Part shown: piece by piece, positions 46,383-55,344 of the stretch
How positions within the stretch are numbered: the stretch's first letter is position 1
How the letters are laid out: each line of letters opens with the position of its first letter
DNA from: Holophagae bacterium
Lineage (GTDB): Bacteria; Acidobacteriota; Holophagae; Acanthopleuribacterales; Acanthopleuribacteraceae
Direction of reading: 5' to 3'
NCBI GenBank assembly: GCA_030429565.1
Contig: JAUIFE010000006.1
Span: 310,001 to 374,000 of the forward strand
DNA length: 64,000 nucleotides
Translations under genes and position numbers: made by a program
The notes under the pieces: model-generated
What the model was told of the DNA's origin: nothing
What the model saw: only the letters and a program-made list of their open reading frames with translations
The model's database searches: none

Positions 46383-47819
46383 TCAAAAGAATTTGGCCAA
46401 GTTACCCGGCGGTTTGGAGACAAGCGAGCCCAGGATCATGGTGATACTCGACAAGCCGATGACGGCCGTAACCGCCATGATGTCGGTGGTGCCGATGGTT
46501 TTGCTCCCTGAGGAGAAGAAGTACAGCCAGGCGACGGCGGTGGTGAAAACCGAGGCGTAGGCGCCGACGGCCGTGGCGCGTTTCCAGAACAGGGCGGCAA
46601 TCAAAATCGGCAGCAAACCTGCAAAGCCGGTGAACGACCAGATGCCCAGCTTGAAGATGCTGCGTGGGGCGACCAGCGAGATGCCAAAGGTTAGTGCGAG
46701 TACCAGGAAAATGAAGAGGCGGCCCCACCAGACTTGTTTGGCTTCGCTTACTTCGCCGCCGATGCGGTAGTGACGCACGATGTCTTGGGTGAACATGTTG
46801 CCGAGGGCCAGCGTTTGCGAGTCGAGTGACGACATAATTGCGGCGAAGACGCCGGCGGCAAGCAGGCCGCCCAGCACGCCCGGCGCGTGTTTTTCCACCA
46901 TCATGATGAGCACACCGTTGGCGGCGGGGCCTTGCAAGTTGGGGAAATCGACGGCGCCGGCCATGCCCAGCAACACACTGGGCACCCAAACCAACGCAAT
47001 ACACAGCGGGTAAAAAATGATCGGTCCCTTGAAGGTGGCTGCGCTGCGGGCGGTGAGCCAGTGGTTGAACAGGTGGGGGAACATGCCCGCCGAAAGAGGA
47101 ATGGCGCTGTATGTAACCAGCAGCGCGGGTGAGATATGCTCGCCGCGCACCAGCAAATGCGATTGATGGGTTTGCAGGTGGTCCATGACGGCGCCGAGTC
47201 CGCCCAGCTTACTCATGATGACGACGGTCGCCAAGCCGCCGAGGGTCATGAAAACCAGCGTTTGGAACGTGTTGACCATGGCGGTGCCGCGCATACCGCT
47301 GCTGGTGACATACACAAAAATCACCGCACACACGGTTAAGCTGCCGACCCAGTAGGGGATTTGGCCGTTCGTGATTTGTTCAAACGTGAGACCGGCACCC
47401 ATGACGCCGATGAGCAGATAGGGGAGCAACAGGCCGACCAGCACCAGGAACAAGACCAGGCCGAGATGGTCGGCTTGGAAGCGGTCGCGGAAGTATTGGA
47501 TTTGGGTCAGGTAACCGTGGCTTTTTCCGATGTGCCAGACTTTGGTACCCACATAGAAAAACAGGGCGGGGACAACCAGCGCCGAGGAGGAGGCCATTAA
47601 TCCGAAGACGCCGATCCCTTCGCGGTAGGCTTCTCCAGAGGCACCCAGCAAGGCGAAGGCGGTCATATGGGTGCCGAACAGCGACATCAACAGGACGAAG
47701 GGGCCGATGGTGCGGCCGGCGACGAAAAAGTCCTCGCCGGTATTGCTGAGCCGACGGCGGCTCCACAGGCCGATGGCGAGTACGACGAACAGGTAGCCGA
47801 TCAAAAGCGCGATGGTCAT
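46383..47819 (-). CDS. Sodium:solute symporter family protein
   Basis: A 478-residue inner-membrane protein with about 13 helices. The N-terminus TIALLIGYLFVVLAIGLWSRRRLSNTGEDFFVAGRTIG and the following FGTHMTAFALLGASGEAY match the SSS family that couples Na+ entry to solute uptake. PanF, PutP and monocarboxylate carriers are relatives; the substrate is undetermined. Its ATG overlaps the stop of a DUF3311 gene by 4 nt. That pairing is recurrent and suggests the small protein is an accessory subunit. Confidence 0.92.
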   Translation of the reverse strand: MTIALLIGYLFVVLAIGLWSRRRLSNTGEDFFVAGRTIGPFVLLMSLFGTHMTAFALLGASGEAYREGIGVFGLMASSSALVVPALFFYVGTKVWHIGKSHGYLTQIQYFRDRFQADHLGLVLFLVLVGLLLPYLLIGVMGAGLTFEQITNGQIPYWVGSLTVCAVIFVYVTSSGMRGTAMVNTFQTLVFMTLGGLATVVIMSKLGGLGAVMDHLQTHQSHLLVRGEHISPALLVTYSAIPLSAGMFPHLFNHWLTARSAATFKGPIIFYPLCIALVWVPSVLLGMAGAVDFPNLQGPAANGVLIMMVEKHAPGVLGGLLAAGVFAAIMSSLDSQTLALGNMFTQDIVRHYRIGGEVSEAKQVWWGRLFIFLVLALTFGISLVAPRSIFKLGIWSFTGFAGLLPILIAALFWKRATAVGAYASVFTTAVAWLYFFSSGSKTIGTTDIMAVTAVIGLSSITMILGSLVSKPPGNLAKFF

Positions 47820-48040
47820 GATTCATCTCCCGAATGGTCGTCGTAGGGCCAGGCGAAACGGACCATGAGATAAAAAAAGGCGATGAGACCGAGGCTAAAG
47901 AGAATGTGGTAGGTGAGGCCGATCGGGAGGCCGAGCAGGCGGGCGGTGTTGTGCTGGTTCCACACATCGATGCGCAGCACGAACAAAACGCCGAGTGCGA
48001 GAAGGAACCAAACGCCGCGGCGGCGAGTTGGTTGGGTCAT
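47816..48040 (-). CDS. DUF3311-type small membrane protein, symporter accessory
   Basis: A 74-residue protein with two hydrophobic helices (about residues 8-24 and 42-63), separated by a short WNQH-containing loop. Size, topology and position upstream of an SSS symporter with a 4-nt overlap match the DUF3311/YhdT-like partner. It probably helps assemble or stabilise the transporter; direct evidence is lacking. A GGA ribosome site lies 6 nt before the ATG. Confidence 0.8.
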   Translation of the reverse strand: MTQPTRRRGVWFLLALGVLFVLRIDVWNQHNTARLLGLPIGLTYHILFSLGLIAFFYLMVRFAWPYDDHSGDES

Positions 48041-48320
48041 GGGATGTCCTTTGGCGCGAGCGACGCGACGGCGTCGGTTTTAGAATAAAGCCTTGTGGCC
48101 TTCTACGTAGGTGACGCCGTTTGGTTTGGCGCGGTGCCGATTGGGTTGCGCCGTAGCTTAACCCGCCGTGCGGCAAAGTAAAAGGGCGGCATGCCGGCAA
48201 GGGCGGCCCGCTGTGGTCGTCGGCCTGGGTAAGAAGCGCGCGCCCGCCAACGCGATACTCGCGCTCTTTCGTCGGATCAGGTATGATATTGGGCTTATTA
48301 TTGGATGAAAAGAGGTTCGC

Positions 48321-48947
48321 TTGGCCACAAAACATGAAGAATTGATCGCCAGAGAAGGTTGGGTTTTTTTGTTCCCAACGATTTTGCTTGCCCTGGTGCT
48401 GTTTGTCTTCGGATTTACCATTTTAGGGAGTATTGCCGCGGTGTTGGCCGTTTACATCGCTTATTTCTTTCGCAACCCCTATCGTCAAATCCCCGACGAT
48501 CCCAAAGGCATTGTTTCACCGGCCGATGGTAAGATCGTAGCGATCCGTCATCTCGACGACGGACGCGTCATGATTTCTGTGTTTCTCAATATCTTTAATG
48601 TCCACGTTAACCGTAGCCCGATCGCGGGCGAGGTCGAGACGGTGCTGCACACGCCGGGCAAGTTCCTGGCGGCGTACAAGGAAGAAGCATCGACCCTCAA
48701 CGAACAAAACAAAGTGGTTGTTCGCGACGGCGATTTTGTCATGGAAGTGATCCAAATCGCGGGTCTGGTGGCGCGCCGCATTATTTGTTGGACCAAGCAG
48801 CAAGATACCCTGGCGCGGGGTGAGCGTTTTGGGTTAATTCGATTCGGATCGCGTGTCGATCTTTATTTCCCCGACGAATGCGACATTTTAGTAAGCGTTG
48901 GTCAGATCATTAAAGGTGGGTCCGACCTCATTGCCCGGCGACGTTAA
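48321..48947 (+). CDS. psd: Phosphatidylserine decarboxylase proenzyme (short, PSD-A type)
   Basis: Makes phosphatidylethanolamine from phosphatidylserine. The 208-residue chain has two N-terminal hydrophobic helices, the SPADGKIVAI motif and the self-cleavage site Gly176-Ser177 in FGSRVD, where Ser becomes the pyruvoyl group. DGKIV and NVHVNRSPIAGEV are conserved. The start is TTG at 48321 with GAGG 5 nt upstream. lipA begins 34 nt after the stop on the same strand. No pssA gene is within the window. Confidence 0.94.
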   Translation: MATKHEELIAREGWVFLFPTILLALVLFVFGFTILGSIAAVLAVYIAYFFRNPYRQIPDDPKGIVSPADGKIVAIRHLDDGRVMISVFLNIFNVHVNRSPIAGEVETVLHTPGKFLAAYKEEASTLNEQNKVVVRDGDFVMEVIQIAGLVARRIICWTKQQDTLARGERFGLIRFGSRVDLYFPDECDILVSVGQIIKGGSDLIARRR

Positions 48948-48981
48948 GCGTGGACCGGGAACGGGCGCAAAGGGAAGGTTC

Positions 48982-49959
48982 ATGAAAGCAAAAGCGAAAC
49001 CGGCACGCAAGCCGGAATGGTTGCGGATGAAGTTGCCGGGGGGCGACCAAGTCCACGAGATTAAAAGCCGCTTGCGGGAAAAGAAACTGTTTACCGTGTG
49101 CGAAGAAGCGCGTTGTCCCAACCTCGGTGAATGCTGGAGTCAAGGAACGGCGACGCTGATGATTTTGGGTGATACCTGCACGCGTGGCTGCCGTTTTTGC
49201 AACGTCAAATCGGGCAACCCACGCGGGTGGCTCGATCCGCTCGAACCGCAAAAAACAGCCGAAAGCGTGATTGCCATGGACTTGAATTACGTGGTGATCA
49301 CCTGTGTCGATCGCGATGATTTACCCGATGGCGGCGCCGGCCAATTTGCCGCCGTCATTCGCGAAATTCAACGGGTCAAGCCGGATTGTTTGGTCGAGGT
49401 TTTGGCCTCTGACTACGCCGGCGTGCGGGAAAACATCGCGACCGTGGCCAATGCCGGGCCCGATGTGTTCGCTCACAACCTGGAAACCGTGAAACGACTG
49501 ACACCGACCGTGCGCGATCCACGTGCCGGTTACCAACAATCGCTCGAGGTTTTGGCTTACATCAAAGAGCTGGAACCCGAACGCATCACCAAGTCCAGTC
49601 TGATGCTGGGCCTGGGTGAAACGCGTGATGAAGTGCTCGAGACCTTTGCCGATATGCGCCGTCACGGCGTCGATGTCGTGACCCTGGGTCAATATTTGAG
49701 ACCGTCGCGCAAACATCTGGAAGTGGTGGAGTACTTAGCGCCCGAACGCTTTGACGCGCTTGCCGAAGACGCGCGGCAAATGGGCTTTTTGTATGTGGCG
49801 GCCGGGCCCATGGTCCGCTCGTCTTATAAGGCGGGCGAATATTTCCTCGCCAACCACCTTGCACGCCAAAAGGCTTATCGGGTTCGGGGGCAAGAGAACC
49901 CGCCGGCGGCGGCTGAACGGGAGCACGACCAATCGGCTTCCCGGCCTTTTTCCGTTTAG
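48982..49959 (+). CDS. lipA: Lipoyl synthase LipA
   Basis: A radical-SAM enzyme that inserts two sulfurs into octanoyl groups on lipoyl domains. The 325-residue protein has the auxiliary cluster cysteines 40, 45 and 51 (CEEARCPNLGEC), the radical-SAM cysteines 66, 70 and 73 (CTRGCRFC) and the C-terminal RSSY that ligates the auxiliary cluster (278-281). ATG at 48982 has GGGAAGG upstream; an earlier start has none and would overlap psd. The next gene encodes a lipoyl-bearing E2, its likely substrate. Confidence 0.96.
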   Translation: MKAKAKPARKPEWLRMKLPGGDQVHEIKSRLREKKLFTVCEEARCPNLGECWSQGTATLMILGDTCTRGCRFCNVKSGNPRGWLDPLEPQKTAESVIAMDLNYVVITCVDRDDLPDGGAGQFAAVIREIQRVKPDCLVEVLASDYAGVRENIATVANAGPDVFAHNLETVKRLTPTVRDPRAGYQQSLEVLAYIKELEPERITKSSLMLGLGETRDEVLETFADMRRHGVDVVTLGQYLRPSRKHLEVVEYLAPERFDALAEDARQMGFLYVAAGPMVRSSYKAGEYFLANHLARQKAYRVRGQENPPAAAEREHDQSASRPFSV

Positions 49960-50020
49960 GGAGAGGCGGTGGTTCCGTCGAACCACACAAACTGTTTTCA
50001 ATTGATGGAAGGAGACATCC

Positions 50021-51643
50021 ATGGCGCACGAGTTTAAGTTGCCCGAAATCGGTGAAGGGGTCATCGAGGGCGAGATTGTCGAGTGGCACGTGAAGCCCGG
50101 TGACGAAGTTCAGCCGGATACCCAACTGGTTGCGGTTTTGACTGACAAAGCAACCGTCGAAATTACGGCGGATTTTCACGGTGTAATTGATGCTGTTCGC
50201 GGCGAAGGCGGCGACATTGTCGAGGTCGGCTCAGTGTTGTTGACCTGGCGTGACGTCGGTGCCGTCGCGGCGCCCGCGGCCGAACCGGCCGCCCCGCAAA
50301 ACGGTGCCCAGGCCCAGGTCGGCGTCGCCGGCACGGTGACCGAATTTCAATTACCTGAAATCGGCGAAGGCGTCATGGAAGGTGAAATCGTCGAGTGGCA
50401 CGTCAAAGTCGGCGATCAAGTGATGCACGACCAGCCGATTGTGGCCGTGTTGACCGATAAAGCCAGTGTGGAAATTACCGCGCCGCACGATTGCGAAATC
50501 CTGTCGACCGTCGGTGAACCTGGCGACATTATCGAAGTCGGCCAAGTGATCATGACCTACAGCGCGAAAGAGGGTGTCGTGGTGGCGCAACCCGCCGCCC
50601 AAGCCGCCGGTACCGCTGCCGCCGGATCAGGTGCCGCCGCGCCAAGTGTCGCCGCACCGGCCGCCTTTGTCGCTGAAGTGGATCCCGGTCAGAATCCGTC
50701 GATTAGTGCCTTCGGGACGCCTTTGGCCACGCCCGCCGTACGGCGTTTGGCGGCCGCCTCCGGCATCGATCTCAGTCGGGTCAAAGGCAGTGGTCCCAAC
50801 CACCGTATTACCCGTGCCGATGTGGAACGCGTCGTCAGTGCGGCTAAAAGCGCCGACCAAGCAGCGCCCGCCAAGGCGGCACCCGCCAAAACCGCTCTGG
50901 CGGCTCCGGCGCCCACACCCGTGGCGATTCCCGCCGGTGACGGCGAGCACCGCGAAAAAATTCGCGGTCTGCGCAAGGCTATCTTCCAACAAATGGCCAA
51001 ATCCAAGCGCCACATCCCGCACTTCACCTATGTCGACGAAATCGAAATGGATCGCTTGATCGATATTCGCAACCAACTCAAACCACTCGCCGCCCAGCAG
51101 GACATCAAGCTGACGTTTTTGCCGTTCATCGTGAAAGCGGTGGTTTTGGCGTTGAAAAAATTCCCCATGATGAATGCTTCTATCGATGAAGAAGCCGGCG
51201 AATTGGTTTACAAGCAGTACTACAACCTCGGCATCGCCACCGCGACACCTTCCGGTTTAACCGTGCCGGTGCTCAAGGGTTGTGATCAAAAAACCGTGCT
51301 GCAGTTGGCCAAAGAGATGGTGGAAATCACCGACCGCGCCCGCAAACAGCGCTCCACCATGGAAGACATCAGCGGCGGGACCTTTACCATCACGTCTTTG
51401 GGCCGCCTCGGTGGTTTGCTGGCGACACCCATTATTAACCACCCCGAAGTCGGCATTCTCGGCATCCACAACATGCAAGAACGCGCGGTGGTGCGCGACG
51501 GCCAGATCGTGGTGCGCAACATGATGAACATTTCGTTGTCCTTCGATCACCGCGTGATTGACGGCGACGTCGGCGCGACCTTCGCCCAAGAAGTAAAGCA
51601 ATACTTGGAATGTCCGAGTAAATTAATGTTGGCGATGGTTTAG
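50021..51643 (+). CDS. Dihydrolipoamide acyltransferase (E2) with two lipoyl domains
   Basis: Core of a 2-oxoacid dehydrogenase complex. Two N-terminal lipoyl domains carry Lys43 and Lys147, both in TDKA(T/S)VEI. An E3/E1-binding domain (about residues 230-268) shows TPAVRRLAAASGIDLSRVKGSG. Ala/Pro-rich linkers join these to the catalytic domain, whose FDHRVIDG holds the active His (about 509). LPEIGEGVMEGEIVEWHV resembles branched-chain E2 proteins more than pyruvate E2. E1 and E3 genes are not nearby. A strong GGAGG lies upstream of the ATG. It follows lipA, which supplies the lipoyl group. Confidence 0.93.
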   Translation: MAHEFKLPEIGEGVIEGEIVEWHVKPGDEVQPDTQLVAVLTDKATVEITADFHGVIDAVRGEGGDIVEVGSVLLTWRDVGAVAAPAAEPAAPQNGAQAQVGVAGTVTEFQLPEIGEGVMEGEIVEWHVKVGDQVMHDQPIVAVLTDKASVEITAPHDCEILSTVGEPGDIIEVGQVIMTYSAKEGVVVAQPAAQAAGTAAAGSGAAAPSVAAPAAFVAEVDPGQNPSISAFGTPLATPAVRRLAAASGIDLSRVKGSGPNHRITRADVERVVSAAKSADQAAPAKAAPAKTALAAPAPTPVAIPAGDGEHREKIRGLRKAIFQQMAKSKRHIPHFTYVDEIEMDRLIDIRNQLKPLAAQQDIKLTFLPFIVKAVVLALKKFPMMNASIDEEAGELVYKQYYNLGIATATPSGLTVPVLKGCDQKTVLQLAKEMVEITDRARKQRSTMEDISGGTFTITSLGRLGGLLATPIINHPEVGILGIHNMQERAVVRDGQIVVRNMMNISLSFDHRVIDGDVGATFAQEVKQYLECPSKLMLAMV

Positions 51644-51824
51644 TTCCGAAGAGTCTTATATCGGGGAATCAACCAAGGTTGTGTCGAAAAAAAATCAATC
51701 AATGTTGGTTCCCCGCCAACGGCTTATGTTAAAGTTAAGCACTCCCACGATTGATTTGTTCCGAACCGAAAGGCCGTTCATCCCTTGAACTGCCCAAAAC
51801 CCCTGTCGAAGGAAGTTGGCGCCT

Positions 51825-52286
51825 ATGAAAGTCGAATATATCAACCCCTTCATCGAATCGACGCTGAAGTCTTTGGAGATGATGGCTCAAATTACGGCCA
51901 CGCGCGATAACCTCTCGCTCAAGCCGGATTTGATCACCACCTACGATATCTCCAGTATCGTTTCCTTGACCGGCGAAGTAGAGGGTTCGATTATTGTTTC
52001 TATGCCTAAGGAATTGGCCTGTAAAGTGGCCAGTAACCTACTCATGGAAGAATGTACCGAGGTCGATCAAAACGTCCAGGACGCAATCGGGGAAATGGGC
52101 AACATCATTGTCGGCGACGCGCGACGCGCGCTCGTTGCCATGGGCAAAAATGTCACCATTTCACTGCCCAACATTGTGTTGGGGAAAGGCCACGCCATTG
52201 CGCGTAAGGGCATCCCTTGTATCGCCATTCCCTTTAACACCGACTTCGGTCCCTTCGAAGTTAACGTCGGCCTTAAAGAAAATTAA
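51825..52286 (+). CDS. CheX-like chemotaxis phosphatase family protein
   Basis: A 153-residue single-domain protein of the CheC/CheX/FliY group. The helix EMGNIIVGDARRAL carries the conserved Glu-x2-Asn pair that in CheX removes phosphate from CheY. It is followed by the typical LPNIVLGKG and the C-terminal FGPFEVNVGLKE. ATG at 51825 is used, with GGAAG 9 nt upstream; an in-frame TTG nine bases earlier is an alternative. No other chemotaxis genes are present in the window, so it may act on other response regulators. An intrinsic terminator follows. Confidence 0.86.
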   Translation: MKVEYINPFIESTLKSLEMMAQITATRDNLSLKPDLITTYDISSIVSLTGEVEGSIIVSMPKELACKVASNLLMEECTEVDQNVQDAIGEMGNIIVGDARRALVAMGKNVTISLPNIVLGKGHAIARKGIPCIAIPFNTDFGPFEVNVGLKEN

Positions 52287-52338
52287 TCCGCGCCTTTTTC
52301 GCGCCTTGCCTAAACGGAACCCCATGGTTCCGTCGATG

Positions 52339-52361
52339 ACCCGGGTCCTCCCGGGTTTTTT
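52339..52361 (+). terminator. Intrinsic terminator of the CheX-like gene
   Basis: Stem ACCCGGG/CCCGGGT (52339-52345 with 52350-52356), a TCCT loop, then a run of six T (52356-52361) and a second T-run shortly after. It lies 53 nt after the stop and just before the convergent rlmN stop. Confidence 0.85.
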
Positions 52362-52366
52362 GCTTT

Positions 52367-53485
52367 TTAGACCGAACGCGGCGGGGGTGTCGGACTTTCT
52401 CCACGCGTGCTCAGTTGCCCGCAGGCGCCCGCCACATCGCGACCACGACTGCGTCGGATGGTGACAAAAACGCGTTCGTCCATCAGGTATTGGTAAAACC
52501 AATTGAGCCGTTCTTCTTGCGGCTCGTGCATGCCGGGGCTGAGCTCGTGTTCGTTCATGGGGATGAGATTGACCATCGATGGGAAGCGGCGGCTCATGGC
52601 GCACAGTGCTTGGGCGTCCTGTTCGCGATCATTGACGCCCGCGATGACCACGTAGCTGAGCATAATGCGTTCGCGTCGACGCAATGGGTATTGTTCAAGG
52701 CAGGTAAGCAGGTGTTCCAGGTTGTAGGCGCGGTTGACCGGCATGATGCGCGAGCGGTCGGCATCTTGGGTGGCGGCAATGCTCACCATGAGCTGCGGTC
52801 GCTTGGGAAAACGCGCCATGGCTTCGATTTTGGGGACCAGGCCGCTGGTGGACACGGCGATATCGCGTTCGGAAAGGACCAAGCCGTGGCGGTCAGTGAG
52901 AATATCAACCGTTTTCATGAGGTTGTTGAGGTTGTGCAAGGGTTCACCCATGCCCATGAACACGACGTTAAAACGCGATTTGTTGCCAGGTGGGTCGGGG
53001 TGCAGGCGTCGCATGGTTAACACTTGGCCGACAATCTCGCCGGCGGAAAGGTGTTTGCGGAAGCCCATGGCGCCGGTCGCACAAAAGGTGCAGCCCATAG
53101 CACAACCCACTTGGGAGCTGATGCAAAAGGTGTTGCGGTTGGCGAACGGCATGAAAATGCTTTCGATTTTGGCGCCGCCGGCGAGGTGATAAAGGTATTT
53201 GACTGAGCCGTCGTTGCTGGGGAAGGTGTCGATGCGTGTGAACGGGCTGCGTTTGGGCGCGTCGGGTGCCTGTAGGCGCGCGAGCAAGGGGTGTGGCAAC
53301 TGTAAATCGTCGAACAAGGCCGGGTCGCCGTGGTCGCGGCGTTGCAAAGCGGCGAAAACCCGGTCGGCGTGCAGCGTTTTGAAACCCCAAGATTGGATCA
53401 GGGTTTTCAGCTCGCTATGACTGTAATCGAGTAGGCAGTCGTGAACCACCGTTTCGCCGATCTGTTCCCAAGCGAAGTCTGCCAT
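52367..53485 (-). CDS. rlmN: 23S rRNA/tRNA adenine C2-methyltransferase RlmN
   Basis: A radical-SAM enzyme that methylates A2503 of 23S rRNA and A37 of some tRNAs. In the 372-residue protein the cluster cysteines are 128, 132 and 135 (CAMGCTFC). Cys121 and Cys355 occupy the places of the E. coli mechanistic pair (Cys118/Cys355), including the spacing of 7 to the cluster. FMGMGEPLHNLNN and GDVAGACGQL-like ends are conserved. It is the last gene of the DUF2203-TlpA-tatD-rlmN operon, 13 nt after tatD. Its ribosome site is weak, suggesting coupled translation. Confidence 0.96.
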   Translation of the reverse strand: MADFAWEQIGETVVHDCLLDYSHSELKTLIQSWGFKTLHADRVFAALQRRDHGDPALFDDLQLPHPLLARLQAPDAPKRSPFTRIDTFPSNDGSVKYLYHLAGGAKIESIFMPFANRNTFCISSQVGCAMGCTFCATGAMGFRKHLSAGEIVGQVLTMRRLHPDPPGNKSRFNVVFMGMGEPLHNLNNLMKTVDILTDRHGLVLSERDIAVSTSGLVPKIEAMARFPKRPQLMVSIAATQDADRSRIMPVNRAYNLEHLLTCLEQYPLRRRERIMLSYVVIAGVNDREQDAQALCAMSRRFPSMVNLIPMNEHELSPGMHEPQEERLNWFYQYLMDERVFVTIRRSRGRDVAGACGQLSTRGESPTPPPRSV

Positions 53486-53498
53486 GGTCGGCGCTCGA

Positions 53499-54296
53499 TT
53501 AGGTCGCGACGGCGGCGAGGGTTTCCCACGTCAGGCCCGCTTTGTCGTAGACGCGGTAAAAGTTTTGGTTGGTTTGCTCGTGAACCTGATCGACGGTAAC
53601 GCCTTTGATTTCGGCGACGGCGGCGGCGACTTCGGCCACGTATGCGGGTTCGTTGCGTTTGCCGCGATAGGGAATCGGCGCCAGGTAAGGGCTGTCGGTT
53701 TCAATAAGTAGGCGCTCGAGCGGAACCATGGCGACCACCTCGCGCAGTGACGCCGCTGATTTGAAGGTAATGATACCGGTGAAACCGATGTCGTAACCTA
53801 GATCCAATAAAGCTTTGGCCATATCGAGGCTGCCGGTGAAGCAGTGGACGTGGCCGCCGCGCGGGTTGGGGTTGCGGCGCATGATTTCGAGCGTTTCCGG
53901 TTCGGCGTCGCGCGTGTGGATCACCACCGGCATGGCGTTGTTGATCGCGCGCGCCAGTTGGCGCTCAAAGGCATCCTGCTGGATCGCGCGCGGGCTGTTG
54001 TCGTAATAAAAATCGAGACCGATTTCACCCCAAGCCACCACCTTTTCGTGCGTCAGCAGGGCTTCGATTTGGTCGAGTACCTGATCATTGACGGTGTCGG
54101 CATCGTGCGGGTGCACCCCGAGTGACGCGTAAATACCGGGCACGCGCTCGGCAAGTTCAATCACTTGACGGCACTCGGGCAGGTTGCAGGCAACTTGCAG
54201 CAGTTGATGGATGCCGCGTTCGATCGCGCGTTGAATGACCGCTTCGCGATCATTGTCAAAGCGGCTGCCGTAGATGTGGCTGTGTGAATCGATCAT
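53499..54296 (-). CDS. tatD: TatD-family metal-dependent DNase
   Basis: A 265-residue TIM-barrel hydrolase. Metal and catalytic residues are seen as His5-x-His7 (DSHSHIYG), Glu in WGEIGLDFY, His in VIHTRDA, His in HVHCFTG and Asp in IETDSPYL. TatD nucleases take part in DNA repair and quality control; D-aminoacyl-tRNA deacylase activity is reported for some. ATG at 54296 has AAGGA 10 nt upstream; longer readings lack similarity. Located between a thioredoxin-like gene and rlmN. Confidence 0.93.
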   Translation of the reverse strand: MIDSHSHIYGSRFDNDREAVIQRAIERGIHQLLQVACNLPECRQVIELAERVPGIYASLGVHPHDADTVNDQVLDQIEALLTHEKVVAWGEIGLDFYYDNSPRAIQQDAFERQLARAINNAMPVVIHTRDAEPETLEIMRRNPNPRGGHVHCFTGSLDMAKALLDLGYDIGFTGIITFKSAASLREVVAMVPLERLLIETDSPYLAPIPYRGKRNEPAYVAEVAAAVAEIKGVTVDQVHEQTNQNFYRVYDKAGLTWETLAAVAT

Positions 54297-54309
54297 ATTG
54301 GTGCGTTCC

Positions 54310-54867
54310 TTAAGGCAGCAGCTTCGCCAATTCTTCTTCGAGAACGGCGACGCCCTCTTGATCTTTACCGTTGGTTTTAAAAATAATCCGGCCTTTACTG
54401 TCGACCAAGACATAGGTCGGGAAGCCGTTGATCTTTAACTTGTCGACGGCATCGCCCATGCTGTCCAGGTACAGCACGTCGGGTTTGGTTTGTGATTTGA
54501 AAAAATCTTTGACCAGCAAGCGTTGACGTACAGCACTGACGCCGTTTTCGAAGTTAACCGAGACAAAATGCAGGCCTTTGGGTTCATATGAGGCGCGCAG
54601 ACCGGACAGGTAGGACCAGAGTTCGGGTTCGCCGCCGCAGCAGGTCGACCAGACTTGAATCAGGGCGGGGCCTTGTACGTCTAGGGTCATTTTTTTTCTT
54701 TCTATATCGGTGACGTTGACGCCGCTGGGAAAGGGATCAGAAACATAAGAAAAACCCGAACCTTGTTTGTTGCCGCTGGATACGGAGTAGGATTGGGCAG
54801 AGAGGTGGAGACCGGCGAGGGCGACCAAGAATAAGGCGGACCGTTTAAAAAAAGAAAATGATGTCAT
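54310..54867 (-). CDS. Exported thioredoxin-like (TlpA-family) protein with CCGGE active site
   Basis: A 185-residue protein with a signal peptide (to about residue 25) and a thioredoxin fold (about 55-180). The place of the usual WCxxC is VWSTCCGGE: Cys76 and Cys77 are adjacent and the second active-site cysteine is replaced by Glu80. The cis-proline is kept in INGFPTYVLVD (Pro150). This means it cannot form the classical CxxC disulfide and may use a vicinal disulfide or a single cysteine. The start overlaps the DUF2203 stop by 4 nt. The periplasmic role is unknown. Confidence 0.85.
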   Translation of the reverse strand: MTSFSFFKRSALFLVALAGLHLSAQSYSVSSGNKQGSGFSYVSDPFPSGVNVTDIERKKMTLDVQGPALIQVWSTCCGGEPELWSYLSGLRASYEPKGLHFVSVNFENGVSAVRQRLLVKDFFKSQTKPDVLYLDSMGDAVDKLKINGFPTYVLVDSKGRIIFKTNGKDQEGVAVLEEELAKLLP

Positions 54868-55208
54868 GACGATTCCTCAATGTGGTGTCTCCCGGCATAA
54901 CCGAGATGGTACTCGTGGCGGAAGTAGATGTCTTCTTCGGGATACTCCCAGCAAAAATAATCGCTGCCGCTGTCGAAATCGACGGTAAAGGGTTGCTTGG
55001 GGATGGCCCCGAGCTTGATTACCGTCTCAAGCCAGTAATGTATAATGGCCTGCACGCGCTGTTTGGCCTGCTCGTGATCCGGCTCTTTTTGCTGGATTTC
55101 GAGGATTTGTCGCTCGGCATCGGCGCTGATTTCCATCAGCCAGGGGATCAGTGAGCGGACTTCTTCGAGGCGAAACACCTTGTCTTGCGGTTTGAGCGGT
55201 TTTGACAT
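54864..55208 (-). CDS. DUF2203-family protein
   Basis: A 114-residue protein. The pattern VFRLEEVRSLIPWL at the start, then two helices, then LGAIPKQPFTVDF and YFCWEYPEEDIYFRHEY..GYAGR matches DUF2203. No activity is known for the family. The ATG at 55208 has GGAG 9 nt upstream; a longer reading to 55223 has none. It is first in the operon with the TlpA-like protein, tatD and rlmN. A cytoplasmic location is expected. Confidence 0.82.
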   Translation of the reverse strand: MSKPLKPQDKVFRLEEVRSLIPWLMEISADAERQILEIQQKEPDHEQAKQRVQAIIHYWLETVIKLGAIPKQPFTVDFDSGSDYFCWEYPEEDIYFRHEYHLGYAGRHHIEESS

Positions 55209-55344
55209 TGTTTGTTGCTCCACGCGTGGTCTGTGCCCAGAGGCATCCCGATCATACTTGGATCGGTGGAAAAGATCAAAACGGATCGACGCTGTCGGGG
55301 TTTAGAACACGAAAAAGCGACGGTGACCAGGGAGGTCTCCCGAG

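Noticed and set aside
51664..51712. Imperfect inverted repeat (GGGGAA...TTCCCC) after the E2 gene
   Set aside because: Mismatched stem, large loop and no T-run; not enough for a terminator call.
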